The position numbers were made by a program, and so were the translations under genes. The notes under the pieces were generated by a model. The model was given only the letters and a program-made list of their open reading frames with translations, was not told the origin of the DNA and did no database searches. Positions 17,356-24,718 of a stretch of DNA of 64,000 nt are shown here, one piece after another (position 1 is the first letter of the stretch; the number at the start of each line of letters is the position of its first letter). The DNA comes from Sphingobacteriales bacterium 44-15 (GTDB lineage Bacteria; Bacteroidota; Bacteroidia; Chitinophagales; Chitinophagaceae), in the NCBI GenBank assembly GCA_001899685.1, contig MKWG01000045.1:108331-172330 (forward strand). The letters run 5' to 3'.

Positions 17356-18759
17356 ATGGTCGCTAATTTTAACCCCGATAAACAACATACGCTAAAGTCT
17401 GCGGTATCTATTTCAGGAACAGGATTACACACCGGCGTAAATGTGGATATGGAGCTCAAACCGGCCAACGCAGGCTTTGGTATCCAGTTCCAGCGCATTG
17501 ATCTGCCCGGACGACCTGTTATTAAAGCCGACTGCGACCTGGTAACCGATACCTCAAGGGGCACTACACTGGAAGAAAAAGGTGCTAAGGTAAGTACCGT
17601 AGAACATATCCTTGCCGCACTTGTGGGCATGGGCATTGACAACTGCCTTATCGAGATCAATGGCCCGGAAATCCCCATCATTGACGGGAGCTCCGCTCCG
17701 TTTGTAGAAATAATAGAAGAAGCCGGCGTAGCCGAGCAGGAAGCAGCCAAACTATGGTATACCCTTGATACCAATATCAGCTATTATGATGAGGAAAAAA
17801 GGGTAGACATGGTGGCGATGCCCTCTATAGAATATAAGATCACCACCCTTATTGATTTCAACAGCCCGGTGCTGGGGACCCAGCATGCAGGACTGAAACA
17901 CATGTCGGAGTTCAAAGGCGAGATCGCGCCCTGTCGTACTTTTTGTTTTTTGCACGAGCTGGAAATGCTCCTGGACAATAACCTTATTAAAGGCGGCGAT
18001 ATCAATAATGCCATTGTAGTGGTAGACAAGCCCATTACCGATAAGGAAATGGAGCGGCTTGAAAAAGCTTTTGGAAGAAGTAAAATGGAGGTGAAAAGCG
18101 GGGGGTATCTTAACAATCTTGAGCTTCGCTTTCCTAATGAGCCGGCAAGGCATAAGCTGCTTGATATTATCGGCGATCTTGCATTGATAGGCACTCCCGT
18201 AAAAGCGCATATTATTGCCAACCGCCCGGGGCACTCTTCTAATGTAAGCTTTGCAAGAAAAATAAAGCAGCACATCAAGAAGAACAAACAAATGCTTGAT
18301 GTGCCTGTATATGACCCTAACCAGGCGCCTGTATACAGCAGCCAGCAAATAGAAAAAACTTTGCCGCACAGGTATCCTTTTCTGCTGGTAGATAAGATCA
18401 TTGAGCTTACAGATACTTGTATAGTCGGGATCAAAAACGTAACGTTTAACGAACCTTTTTTTGTCGGGCATTTTCCGGGTAATCCTGTCATGCCGGGCGT
18501 ACTGCAGATCGAAGCGCTGGCGCAAACCGGGGGTATACTGGCTATAAATGCATTACCGCCGGGTGAATATGATACGTATTTTGTGAAGATGGATGATGCG
18601 AGGTTCAGGCAAAAAGTAGTGCCCGGAGATACCATGATCCTGAAAATGGAGCTGTTGGGGCCTATACGCCGGGGAATGTGTGAAATGAAAGGAACGGTAT
18701 ATGTAGGAAATAAGATTGCAACCGAAGCTGTCCTGATGGCCCAATTGGTGAAACGGTAA
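17356..18759 (+). CDS. lpxC-fabZ: bifunctional UDP-3-O-acyl-N-acetylglucosamine deacetylase / 3-hydroxyacyl-ACP dehydratase (LpxC-FabZ)
   Basis: The ATG at 17356 (MVANFNPDKQHTLKSAVSIS) is the natural start; the open frame back to 17254 is repeat DNA. Residues 1-310 are LpxC, the zinc deacetylase that commits to lipid A synthesis, with VEHILAALVGMGIDN (zinc His), FCFLHELEML and the HKLLDIIGDLALIG zinc-binding segment. Residues 325-467 are FabZ, the fatty-acid dehydratase, with LPHRYPFLLVDKI (catalytic His) and GHFPGNPVMPGVLQIEALAQ (catalytic Glu). This fusion is a hallmark of Bacteroidota and couples acyl supply to lipid A synthesis. A strong terminator follows at 18795. Confidence 0.97.
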   Translation: MVANFNPDKQHTLKSAVSISGTGLHTGVNVDMELKPANAGFGIQFQRIDLPGRPVIKADCDLVTDTSRGTTLEEKGAKVSTVEHILAALVGMGIDNCLIEINGPEIPIIDGSSAPFVEIIEEAGVAEQEAAKLWYTLDTNISYYDEEKRVDMVAMPSIEYKITTLIDFNSPVLGTQHAGLKHMSEFKGEIAPCRTFCFLHELEMLLDNNLIKGGDINNAIVVVDKPITDKEMERLEKAFGRSKMEVKSGGYLNNLELRFPNEPARHKLLDIIGDLALIGTPVKAHIIANRPGHSSNVSFARKIKQHIKKNKQMLDVPVYDPNQAPVYSSQQIEKTLPHRYPFLLVDKIIELTDTCIVGIKNVTFNEPFFVGHFPGNPVMPGVLQIEALAQTGGILAINALPPGEYDTYFVKMDDARFRQKVVPGDTMILKMELLGPIRRGMCEMKGTVYVGNKIATEAVLMAQLVKR

Positions 18760-18794
18760 CAATAATAATATTATCTTTTTCTTACTTTTGCTTC

Positions 18795-18820
18795 CGTCAG
18801 GAAAAAGCCTGACGTTTTTT
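18795..18820 (+). terminator. rho-independent terminator between lpxC-fabZ and lpxA
   Basis: CGTCAGG (18795-18801), loop AAAAAG, CCTGACG (18808-18814), then six T. This is a textbook intrinsic terminator on the plus strand. A second weak hairpin (AGGCTT / AAGCCT, 18833-18851) comes before lpxA. Together they suggest that lpxA has its own promoter or is reached by partial read-through. Confidence 0.75.
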
Positions 18821-18869
18821 GTATATATAAACAGGCTTTTATAATAAGCCTCATTAGAAAAAGTCTTAA

Positions 18870-19676
18870 ATGATTCATCCCCATACGTATATTCATCCCA
18901 ACGCAAAGTTGGCGACCAATGTAAAAGTAGACCCGTTTACAGTCATTCATCACAATGTTGAAATTGGAGAAGGTACCTGGATCGGCAGCAATGTGACCAT
19001 TATGGAAGGGGCGCGCATCGGCAGGAACTGCCGCATTTTCCCCGGCGCCGTGATCTCCGCTATTCCCCAGGACCTGAAGTTTGAAGGAGAAGATTCGCTG
19101 GTGGAAATAGGAGATAATACCACTATAAGAGAGTTTGTGACAGTGAACAGGGGAACAAAGGAACGCGGGAAAACAAGTGTCGGCGACAACTGCCTGCTGC
19201 AGGCTTACAGTCATATCGCGCACGACTGCATCATCGGTAATAACTGTATCATTACCAATAATACCCAAATGGCCGGTCATGTTACTATGGGCGATTGGTC
19301 AATACTCGGGGGTATGTGCGCGGTGCACCAGTTTGTAAAGATCGGCGCTCATGCCTATATCGGTGGCGGATCACTGGTGGGTAAAGATGTGCCGCCATAC
19401 ATAAAAGCTGCACGCCAGCCGCTGAGCTATGCAGGCGTTAACTCTATCGGCTTAAAACGCAGAGGATTTACTGTTGATAAGATCAACCATATACTGGATA
19501 TTTACAGAACGATATACAATAAAGGATTAAATACTTCCCAGGCTATAGAGATACTGGAAGAAGAGTTCCCCGCCACAGATGAGCGCGACGAGATCGTGAC
19601 GTTCATCCGTGAAAGCGGGAGAGGTATCATTAAACGCTATACCAAAAACAGCGTGGATGACGATATCGCTGACTAA
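18870..19676 (+). CDS. lpxA: acyl-ACP--UDP-N-acetylglucosamine O-acyltransferase LpxA
   Basis: LpxA performs the first acylation of UDP-GlcNAc in lipid A synthesis. The 268-residue protein opens with IHPHTYIHPNAKLATNVKV and carries hexapeptide repeats to about residue 190. The catalytic His lies in AYSHIAHDCIIG, and the VHQFVKIGAHAYIGGGS segment is highly conserved. The C-terminal helical domain (YRTIYNKGLN, LEEEFP) is complete. Its end overlaps the ABC ATPase start by 20 bases, indicating co-translation. Confidence 0.96.
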   Translation: MIHPHTYIHPNAKLATNVKVDPFTVIHHNVEIGEGTWIGSNVTIMEGARIGRNCRIFPGAVISAIPQDLKFEGEDSLVEIGDNTTIREFVTVNRGTKERGKTSVGDNCLLQAYSHIAHDCIIGNNCIITNNTQMAGHVTMGDWSILGGMCAVHQFVKIGAHAYIGGGSLVGKDVPPYIKAARQPLSYAGVNSIGLKRRGFTVDKINHILDIYRTIYNKGLNTSQAIEILEEEFPATDERDEIVTFIRESGRGIIKRYTKNSVDDDIAD

Positions 19677-20295
19677 TACCGGCAAGCGGTTCAACAGGGA
19701 CTGGATCTTCCGCCACCTCAATTACCGGTTTGTATCGGGCACATCTTATGCCATCACGGGGTCCAACGGCTCAGGCAAATCAACATTACTGCAGGTGATA
19801 GCCGGCGCTATTTCGCCGAACCAGGGAAAAGTAGAGTATTATCCTGCCGGCACTCAGGAAGCAAAAGCGGCTTCTCCGGAAAATATCTTTCAATATATAT
19901 CTATCGCAGCTCCTTATCTTGAGCTGATCGAGGAAATGACGCTGGAAGAATTCCTGCAGTTTCACAGCCGGTTCAAGCCCTTCCTGCCTTCGCTCAGCAT
20001 ACAAAAAATAATTTCCACGGCAGGCTTGTCCGGAGCTGCATCAAAACAGATCCGCTATTTCAGCAGCGGGATGAAGCAACGGGTAAAGCTGGCGCAGTCT
20101 TTTTTTTCTGATACGCCGGTCCTGCTGTTGGATGAGCCCTGTACCAATCTTGATGCCGACGGCTTCGCATTATACCAGGAGCTGGTTGCTGAATATTGTA
20201 ATGGCCGGCTCGTTATCATCAGCAGCAATGACCCTGCTGAATATTCTTTTTGCGGGGAAGTGATACGGATGGCGGATTATAAAGAGAAGGCGTAA
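19657..20295 (+). CDS. ABC transporter ATP-binding protein
   Basis: The ATG at 19657 overlaps the lpxA end; an earlier start (19609) would lie fully inside lpxA. The 212-residue protein has Walker A GSNGSGKST, signature YFSSGMKQRVKLAQ, and Walker B LLLDEPCTNLD. It is close to small ATPases of CcmA or antibiotic/lipid export type. No permease gene is adjacent, so the membrane partner is unknown; position after lpxA suggests a role in envelope lipids, which is inference only. Confidence 0.88.
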   Translation: MTISLTNTGKRFNRDWIFRHLNYRFVSGTSYAITGSNGSGKSTLLQVIAGAISPNQGKVEYYPAGTQEAKAASPENIFQYISIAAPYLELIEEMTLEEFLQFHSRFKPFLPSLSIQKIISTAGLSGAASKQIRYFSSGMKQRVKLAQSFFSDTPVLLLDEPCTNLDADGFALYQELVAEYCNGRLVIISSNDPAEYSFCGEVIRMADYKEKA

Positions 20296-20345
20296 GGTGT
20301 AGGGTATAAGGTGGCCCCTATACCCTACTCCTTATCCCTTACTCC
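20291..20345. repeat. heptad repeat (TAAGGTG type) covering a gene end
   Basis: GTAAGGT GTAGGGT ATAAGGT then CCCTATACCCTACTCCTTATCCCTTACTCC. TAGGGTATA and TATACCCTA form perfect inverted arms. The stop codon of the minus-strand gene (20339-20341) and its last Glu codons lie at the repeat edge. Confidence 0.65.
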
Positions 20346-21421
20346 TCCTCGGGGTAATAATCATAAGGAAGAAAATCTCCCATTTTTTCCCAGGCCCAGT
20401 AGCCCAGTGTGAGCACGTCCTTCTGATCAAAGTAATAGCCGTTCTCTTCAATAACAATGCCCTCACCAAGATCAAGTATAGAGATCTGAACGGGTGTGCC
20501 TGCCGGTAATTTATTGGCAGCAAGATAGGCCGGGTCAGGTTTTTCCTTATTATACACAACCCTTAGCCTGCCAGGGAAAAACAGGTTGACTTTATTATAA
20601 TCCACGACATCATAATAAGCGGTATCGTAGGGATTGTAGATAGGAGATGCCTGGTCTGAATGGTCTCCGATCAGTTCCACTTTAAATCCATCACTATTCA
20701 GCGTACTGTCGTGATAAGCACGCATGAATTGCAAAACAGAACCATCATACGCATTTTCCCGCGCCTGTTTCCATGCCGCCATTTCCTCTTCAGTACCGCT
20801 CATCTGTTCGTAAAAAGGATAGCCGGTATAAATGGTTTTGCTGCCGGTATATTCATGTACAAAAGAATCCAGCGTATACCGGATGGTGTATCCCAGCGCT
20901 TTGTTTTGGATCACCAGCAGGGAGTCGGCAGTCACTTTAAGCCTGTTGCGCTTTTTGCTGAAGAAAAAATGTAGTACTTCCGGGTTTTCGATGAGACATT
21001 GTTGCGCATTGGCCGTTTTACCAAGAAAATTGTCCAAAAGGAATTTCCCGTATTTCTCCCACCCGTTCTTCACTTCGTTGGTGGCAATAATAGCTACTTC
21101 TTCCAGGCTTTTTTCTTTAGGGGCCAGCTCAACAGACAGGTTGGCGGTCTCCGGCATGGTATTATTGATACGGAGCGATTGTGTTTCAAACCCGCTGAAC
21201 GAAATGACAAGATCATAGCCCCCATTATTCAATGTGAGGCTAAACATCCCCTCTTCATTGGTCACTGTCCCGATAGTAGTGTTCTGGCAAAAAACGGAAG
21301 CTCCCTGCAACGGTTGTTTTGTGGAAACGTCTGTTACCTTCCCCGTCACCCGGAAACTACCCTGCGCCAGGGAAAATAATGGCAACCAGATCAGCAAAGA
21401 CAGATAATGTTTTTTAAGCAT
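20339..21421 (-). CDS. exported protein with carboxypeptidase-regulatory-like domain
   Basis: 360 residues with a signal peptide (MLKKHYLSLLIWLPLFSLAQ) and then a CarboxypepD_reg-like beta-sandwich (about 22-105; VTGKVTDVSTKQPLQGASV, IGTVTNEEGMFSLTL, GFETQSLRI). This domain is the usual N-terminal module of SusC-type receptors, but there is no TonB-dependent barrel after it. The rest (110-360) is soluble and of a kind found in Bacteroidota surface or periplasmic proteins without known role. The last residues (PEEE) may come from the adjacent repeat. Confidence 0.82.
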   Translation of the reverse strand: MLKKHYLSLLIWLPLFSLAQGSFRVTGKVTDVSTKQPLQGASVFCQNTTIGTVTNEEGMFSLTLNNGGYDLVISFSGFETQSLRINNTMPETANLSVELAPKEKSLEEVAIIATNEVKNGWEKYGKFLLDNFLGKTANAQQCLIENPEVLHFFFSKKRNRLKVTADSLLVIQNKALGYTIRYTLDSFVHEYTGSKTIYTGYPFYEQMSGTEEEMAAWKQARENAYDGSVLQFMRAYHDSTLNSDGFKVELIGDHSDQASPIYNPYDTAYYDVVDYNKVNLFFPGRLRVVYNKEKPDPAYLAANKLPAGTPVQISILDLGEGIVIEENGYYFDQKDVLTLGYWAWEKMGDFLPYDYYPEEE

Positions 21422-21535
21422 AAGAATGTGAGTTAAGAATTTTCTCTGCAGGAACTATCCATATATTGACTCGTTTGTCAAATCTCCTGCCATTATTGCC
21501 ACGGCAGGATAAGTCTATAATAACAGTTACCCGGT

Positions 21536-22507
21536 TTAATTATTGCCTGCCGCATATTCCCGGCAATAGGCTTCAATAGTTTGTTGTACAGGAGTATAGC
21601 AAAAGCCGGGAAGTAATTTTAACAGTTTGGTATTATCATATATCACCATTCGTTGAGCAGTATCAGCAGTCTCTTTTGTAATAACGGGTTCGCTTCCCGA
21701 AAAAAAGCATCTCATTTTTTCCAGTCTCCACAACAATGCAATGATTGCCGGCGGCGCTTTTTTGTGTGGCGGCCTCTTCCCAAAAGCTTCGGCCATTTGG
21801 GTAAATAACTTTCTGAAAGGCCAGTTTTCCGCATTGATGATAAACCGCTCACCGGCAATATCAGTTTCCATCAGTGCAGTCATGGCATTCACTACATCTT
21901 TTACATCCACAAAGCCGCCGCCACCCTCTGAATACCAGGGAAATTCCTCCCATGCTTTTTTAAATATTGCTGAGGAGCCATCATTCCAGTTGCCTGCGCC
22001 GAGTATAAGGCTGGGGTTGATGATCGCGGCATCCAGCCCTTCGCTTGCGGCGCGCCATACTTCCATTTCCGCAAAATATTTACTGCGGCCATAATGAGAA
22101 TGATATTTCTCCTCCTCCCATTTCGATGCTTCCGATACAGGTTCCCCATTATACTTACGCCCGAGTGCCGACACGGAGCTTACATAAAGGAGCCTGGGCT
22201 TACCATTTTCCAAAGCGGTATTTACTATATTGGCGGTTCCTTCCACATTCACTTTCATCATCTCCCGCCTCTTGCGCGGGTTAAAAGATACTACTGCTGC
22301 ACAATGATACACCTGTTGCACATCCCGCATGGATTCTGCAAGTAAACCGGGGTCGAGTATATCCCCCTGTATCCACTCTACGGATTTGGCCCAGGCAGCC
22401 GGAGGAATGACAGTGCGGTATAAAGCACGCACTTTTTCGCCACGGGCAACCAGGTCGCGTAGAAGATAACTGCCCAATAAACCGGTACCACCCGTAACAA
22501 ATATCAT
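21536..22507 (-). CDS. NAD-dependent epimerase/dehydratase family protein
   Basis: 323 residues, an extended short-chain dehydrogenase. The N-terminal nucleotide motif is VTGGTGLLGSYLLRDL, followed by YHCAAVVSF, VSSVSALG and the catalytic YGRSKYFAE (Tyr-x3-Lys). It resembles dihydroflavonol-4-reductase-like and hopanoid/lipid-associated members of Bacteroidota. The substrate is not evident. The gene is single; the 21422-21535 spacer holds a small hairpin (TCCTGCC / GGCAGGA near 21485-21511). Confidence 0.88.
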   Translation of the reverse strand: MIFVTGGTGLLGSYLLRDLVARGEKVRALYRTVIPPAAWAKSVEWIQGDILDPGLLAESMRDVQQVYHCAAVVSFNPRKRREMMKVNVEGTANIVNTALENGKPRLLYVSSVSALGRKYNGEPVSEASKWEEEKYHSHYGRSKYFAEMEVWRAASEGLDAAIINPSLILGAGNWNDGSSAIFKKAWEEFPWYSEGGGGFVDVKDVVNAMTALMETDIAGERFIINAENWPFRKLFTQMAEAFGKRPPHKKAPPAIIALLWRLEKMRCFFSGSEPVITKETADTAQRMVIYDNTKLLKLLPGFCYTPVQQTIEAYCREYAAGNN

Positions 22508-22545
22508 AAATGAAGTATGCGCTTACCAAATCAATGCTAATACCC

Positions 22546-22640
22546 GTCAAATGTGAAACGTGAGAAGTGAAGCATTGCTTTCACCCTTATCCCCGTCCGA
22601 ATGGCATTTAGCCGGGCGGGCTTTCACTTTTCCCGATAAC
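22546..22640. repeat. heptad palindromic repeat with second hairpin
   Basis: It begins CGTCAAATGTGAAACGTGAGAAGTGAAG-like and ends CTTTCACTTTTCCC. Between the arms a GC-rich segment (GTCCGAATGGCATTTAGCCGGGCGGG) looks like another inserted repeat. It lies between pheS and the epimerase gene. Confidence 0.6.
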
Positions 22641-22645
22641 CCCCT

Positions 22646-23677
22646 CTATACTATTCCGGTAAACTGTTTCAAAAACCTCACATCGTTTTCGCTGAACAGC
22701 CTGATATCATTAATGCCGTATTTCAGGAGCGCTGGTCTTTCCACGCCCATCCCGAAGGCAAAGCCGGTATACTTTTCAGGGTCAATATTGCAATGCTCAA
22801 GCACTTTGGGATGCACCATACCGCAGCCGAGGATTTCCAGCCAGCCGGTATGCTTACAAACATTGCATCCTGCGCCCTTGCACAGCAGGCAACTGATGTC
22901 CATCTCGGCGCTGGGCTCTGTAAAAGGAAAATAGCTGGGGCGGAAACGCACTTTCACATCATCACCATACATTTCCTTTACAAAAAAGTAAAGGGTCTGC
23001 TTCAGGTCGGCAAAGGATACATTTTCGTCAATATACAATCCTTCTACCTGGTGAAAGAAACAGTGGCTCCTGGCGCTGATGGTTTCATTGCGGTATACCC
23101 TTCCCGGGCAAACGATACGCAACGGCAGCCTCCCTTTTTCCATTTCCCTTATTTGGATATTGCTCGTGTGAGTACGCAGCAGCCAGGCGGGATCGGTGGA
23201 TATATAGAAAGTATCCTGCATGTCCCTTGCCGGGTGATGCTCGGGAAGGTTGAGCGCAGTGAAATTATGCCAGTCATCTTCGATTTCAGGCCCTTCGGCA
23301 ACAGAAAAACCGAGGCGCTGAAAGATGGAAACGATCCTGTTGCGCATCATGCTTATAGGGTGACGGCTGCCTACCGGTATATCATCTCCCGGGAGGCTGA
23401 TGTCTATAGCCGGCGCAGCGCTGTCCGGGGTTTCCGTGGCAGCTTCTTTGAGGCTGCTGTATTTAGCTTCAGTAAACTGTTTGAAGTCATTGAGTATTTG
23501 GCCGAACTCCTTCTTCCTGTCTGCAGGCGCCTGCTTCATTTCGCCCATAAGGTTTTTTACCAATCCCTTAGAGCCCAGGTAAGTGATCCTGAACTGCTCT
23601 GCGCCCTCCGGTCCCGGCGTATTATATGCTTCTATTTCGCGGCGGTATGCTTCAAGCTGTTGTAACAATTGCTCCAT
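22646..23677 (-). CDS. pheS: phenylalanine--tRNA ligase alpha subunit
   Basis: 343 residues. The helical N-terminal arm (1-100) precedes the class II core with motif 2 (RVYRNETISARSHCFFHQVEG) and motif 3 (GFAFGMGVERPALLKYGI). DIPVGSRHPISMM and RDMQDTFYI are standard PheS segments. The enzyme works as an alpha2-beta2 tetramer in the cytosol, and pheT is not in this window. Complete in length, with no insertion. Confidence 0.96.
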   Translation of the reverse strand: MEQLLQQLEAYRREIEAYNTPGPEGAEQFRITYLGSKGLVKNLMGEMKQAPADRKKEFGQILNDFKQFTEAKYSSLKEAATETPDSAAPAIDISLPGDDIPVGSRHPISMMRNRIVSIFQRLGFSVAEGPEIEDDWHNFTALNLPEHHPARDMQDTFYISTDPAWLLRTHTSNIQIREMEKGRLPLRIVCPGRVYRNETISARSHCFFHQVEGLYIDENVSFADLKQTLYFFVKEMYGDDVKVRFRPSYFPFTEPSAEMDISCLLCKGAGCNVCKHTGWLEILGCGMVHPKVLEHCNIDPEKYTGFAFGMGVERPALLKYGINDIRLFSENDVRFLKQFTGIV

Positions 23678-23703
23678 TGCGCGAAGATAAGAAAGGAAAA
23701 CCT

Positions 23704-24576
23704 TTAATAAAGATCATCCAGCTTCATCTTCAGGTATTTGGTGACGCTGCGGTGTGTGCTTATAAAAGTGATGAAGATGCCTACAACAATGATCGAAATA
23801 AACAGCAGTGCCAGCAGCCAGTAATCCCGCAGCACCTTGATCTCCGGCAGCCATTTTTCCACCGAAAAGATAAATATCAGTAGTACGGCAATAGCAATGA
23901 GCGCGCTGATAAAGCCGTTGATAACTGCTTTGGCATCGAATGGTTTGGAAATAAACCAGCGGGTGGCGCCTACCATCTGCATGGTTTTGATAAGGAAACG
24001 GTTGCTGAACATGGCCAGTTTAATGGTATTGTCAATGAGCACAAGCACCAGGATGCCCAAAAGGGTAACCGCACCAAGCAGCACCAGCCCTATTTTTTTT
24101 ACCACCGTATTCAGGTTGCTCACTACTTCGGTAGGATATCGTATTTCACTGACGATAATATTTTGAGAAAGATCTGCCGTAATATTTTGAAGGCTGTCTT
24201 TATTTACATATTCAGACTTGAGATTAAAATCAATACTGGCGGGCAGCGGGTTATAGTCAAGCACTTTATTCCAGTCTTCGCTGTTCTCCTGCAAAAATTT
24301 TTCTTTTGCCATATCCTTGGTGATATGCTGGGCCGAAGTAGTATAGGGCTTTGATTTTATATACGACATCAGAGAATCAATATCATTTTGCGGAGCATTT
24401 TCCCTGAGGTATACCTGCACCTGCACACTGCCGCGGAAATACCGTTCGAGCTTGGAGCCGTTAATAACGAACCAACCTAATATGCCGATCAAAATAAGTA
24501 ATGAAGCTACCCCCAGTATGCTGAAAAAATAGGAAGGTTTGCTTCTCCTCATAGAGCTTTTGCTGATTTCATTCAT
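23704..24576 (-). CDS. ftsX: cell division protein FtsX-like permease
   Basis: 290 residues from the ATG at 24576. The frame reaches a TTG at 24603, but that codon lies inside a TATTTTTG promoter box, so the later ATG is preferred. A first membrane helix (SILGVASLLILIGILGWFVI) is followed by an extracytoplasmic domain (50-165) and three more helices (LVLLGAVTLLGILVLVLI; AVINGFISALIAIAVLLIFI; WLLALLFISIIVVGIFITFI). This four-helix layout matches FtsX, which with FtsE regulates septal peptidoglycan hydrolases. ftsE is not adjacent. Confidence 0.9.
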   Translation of the reverse strand: MNEISKSSMRRSKPSYFFSILGVASLLILIGILGWFVINGSKLERYFRGSVQVQVYLRENAPQNDIDSLMSYIKSKPYTTSAQHITKDMAKEKFLQENSEDWNKVLDYNPLPASIDFNLKSEYVNKDSLQNITADLSQNIIVSEIRYPTEVVSNLNTVVKKIGLVLLGAVTLLGILVLVLIDNTIKLAMFSNRFLIKTMQMVGATRWFISKPFDAKAVINGFISALIAIAVLLIFIFSVEKWLPEIKVLRDYWLLALLFISIIVVGIFITFISTHRSVTKYLKMKLDDLY

Positions 24577-24600
24577 TACACTATAGCTTTTGGGATGTGG

Positions 24601-24608
24601 CAAAAATA
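24601..24608 (-). promoter_or_regulatory. possible -7 box TATTTTTG upstream of ftsX
   Basis: Read on the minus strand this is TATTTTTG, fitting TAnnTTTG, 24 bases before the chosen ATG. It overlaps an alternative TTG start, arguing against that start. Confidence 0.3.
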
Positions 24609-24630
24609 ACGGTTTTATGCCTGCTTTCCG

Positions 24631-24638
24631 TAATTTTG
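24631..24638 (+). promoter_or_regulatory. possible -7 box TAATTTTG upstream of leuS
   Basis: TAATTTTG fits TAnnTTTG, about 80 bases before the leuS ATG (24719). The divergent ftsX box lies close by, so the two genes may share this short promoter region. Confidence 0.35.
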
Positions 24639-24718
24639 CTGCCCTCTTAACGCAGGTTCACATTGAATATTTTTCGTTGAGACATTTTACTTCAAGACTA
24701 TAAGACAGCTTTAACAAT

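Noticed and set aside
19609-19656. Longer ABC ATPase starting inside lpxA
   Set aside because: The extra residues are out-of-frame lpxA sequence and the ATG at 19657 gives a normal ATPase N-terminus.
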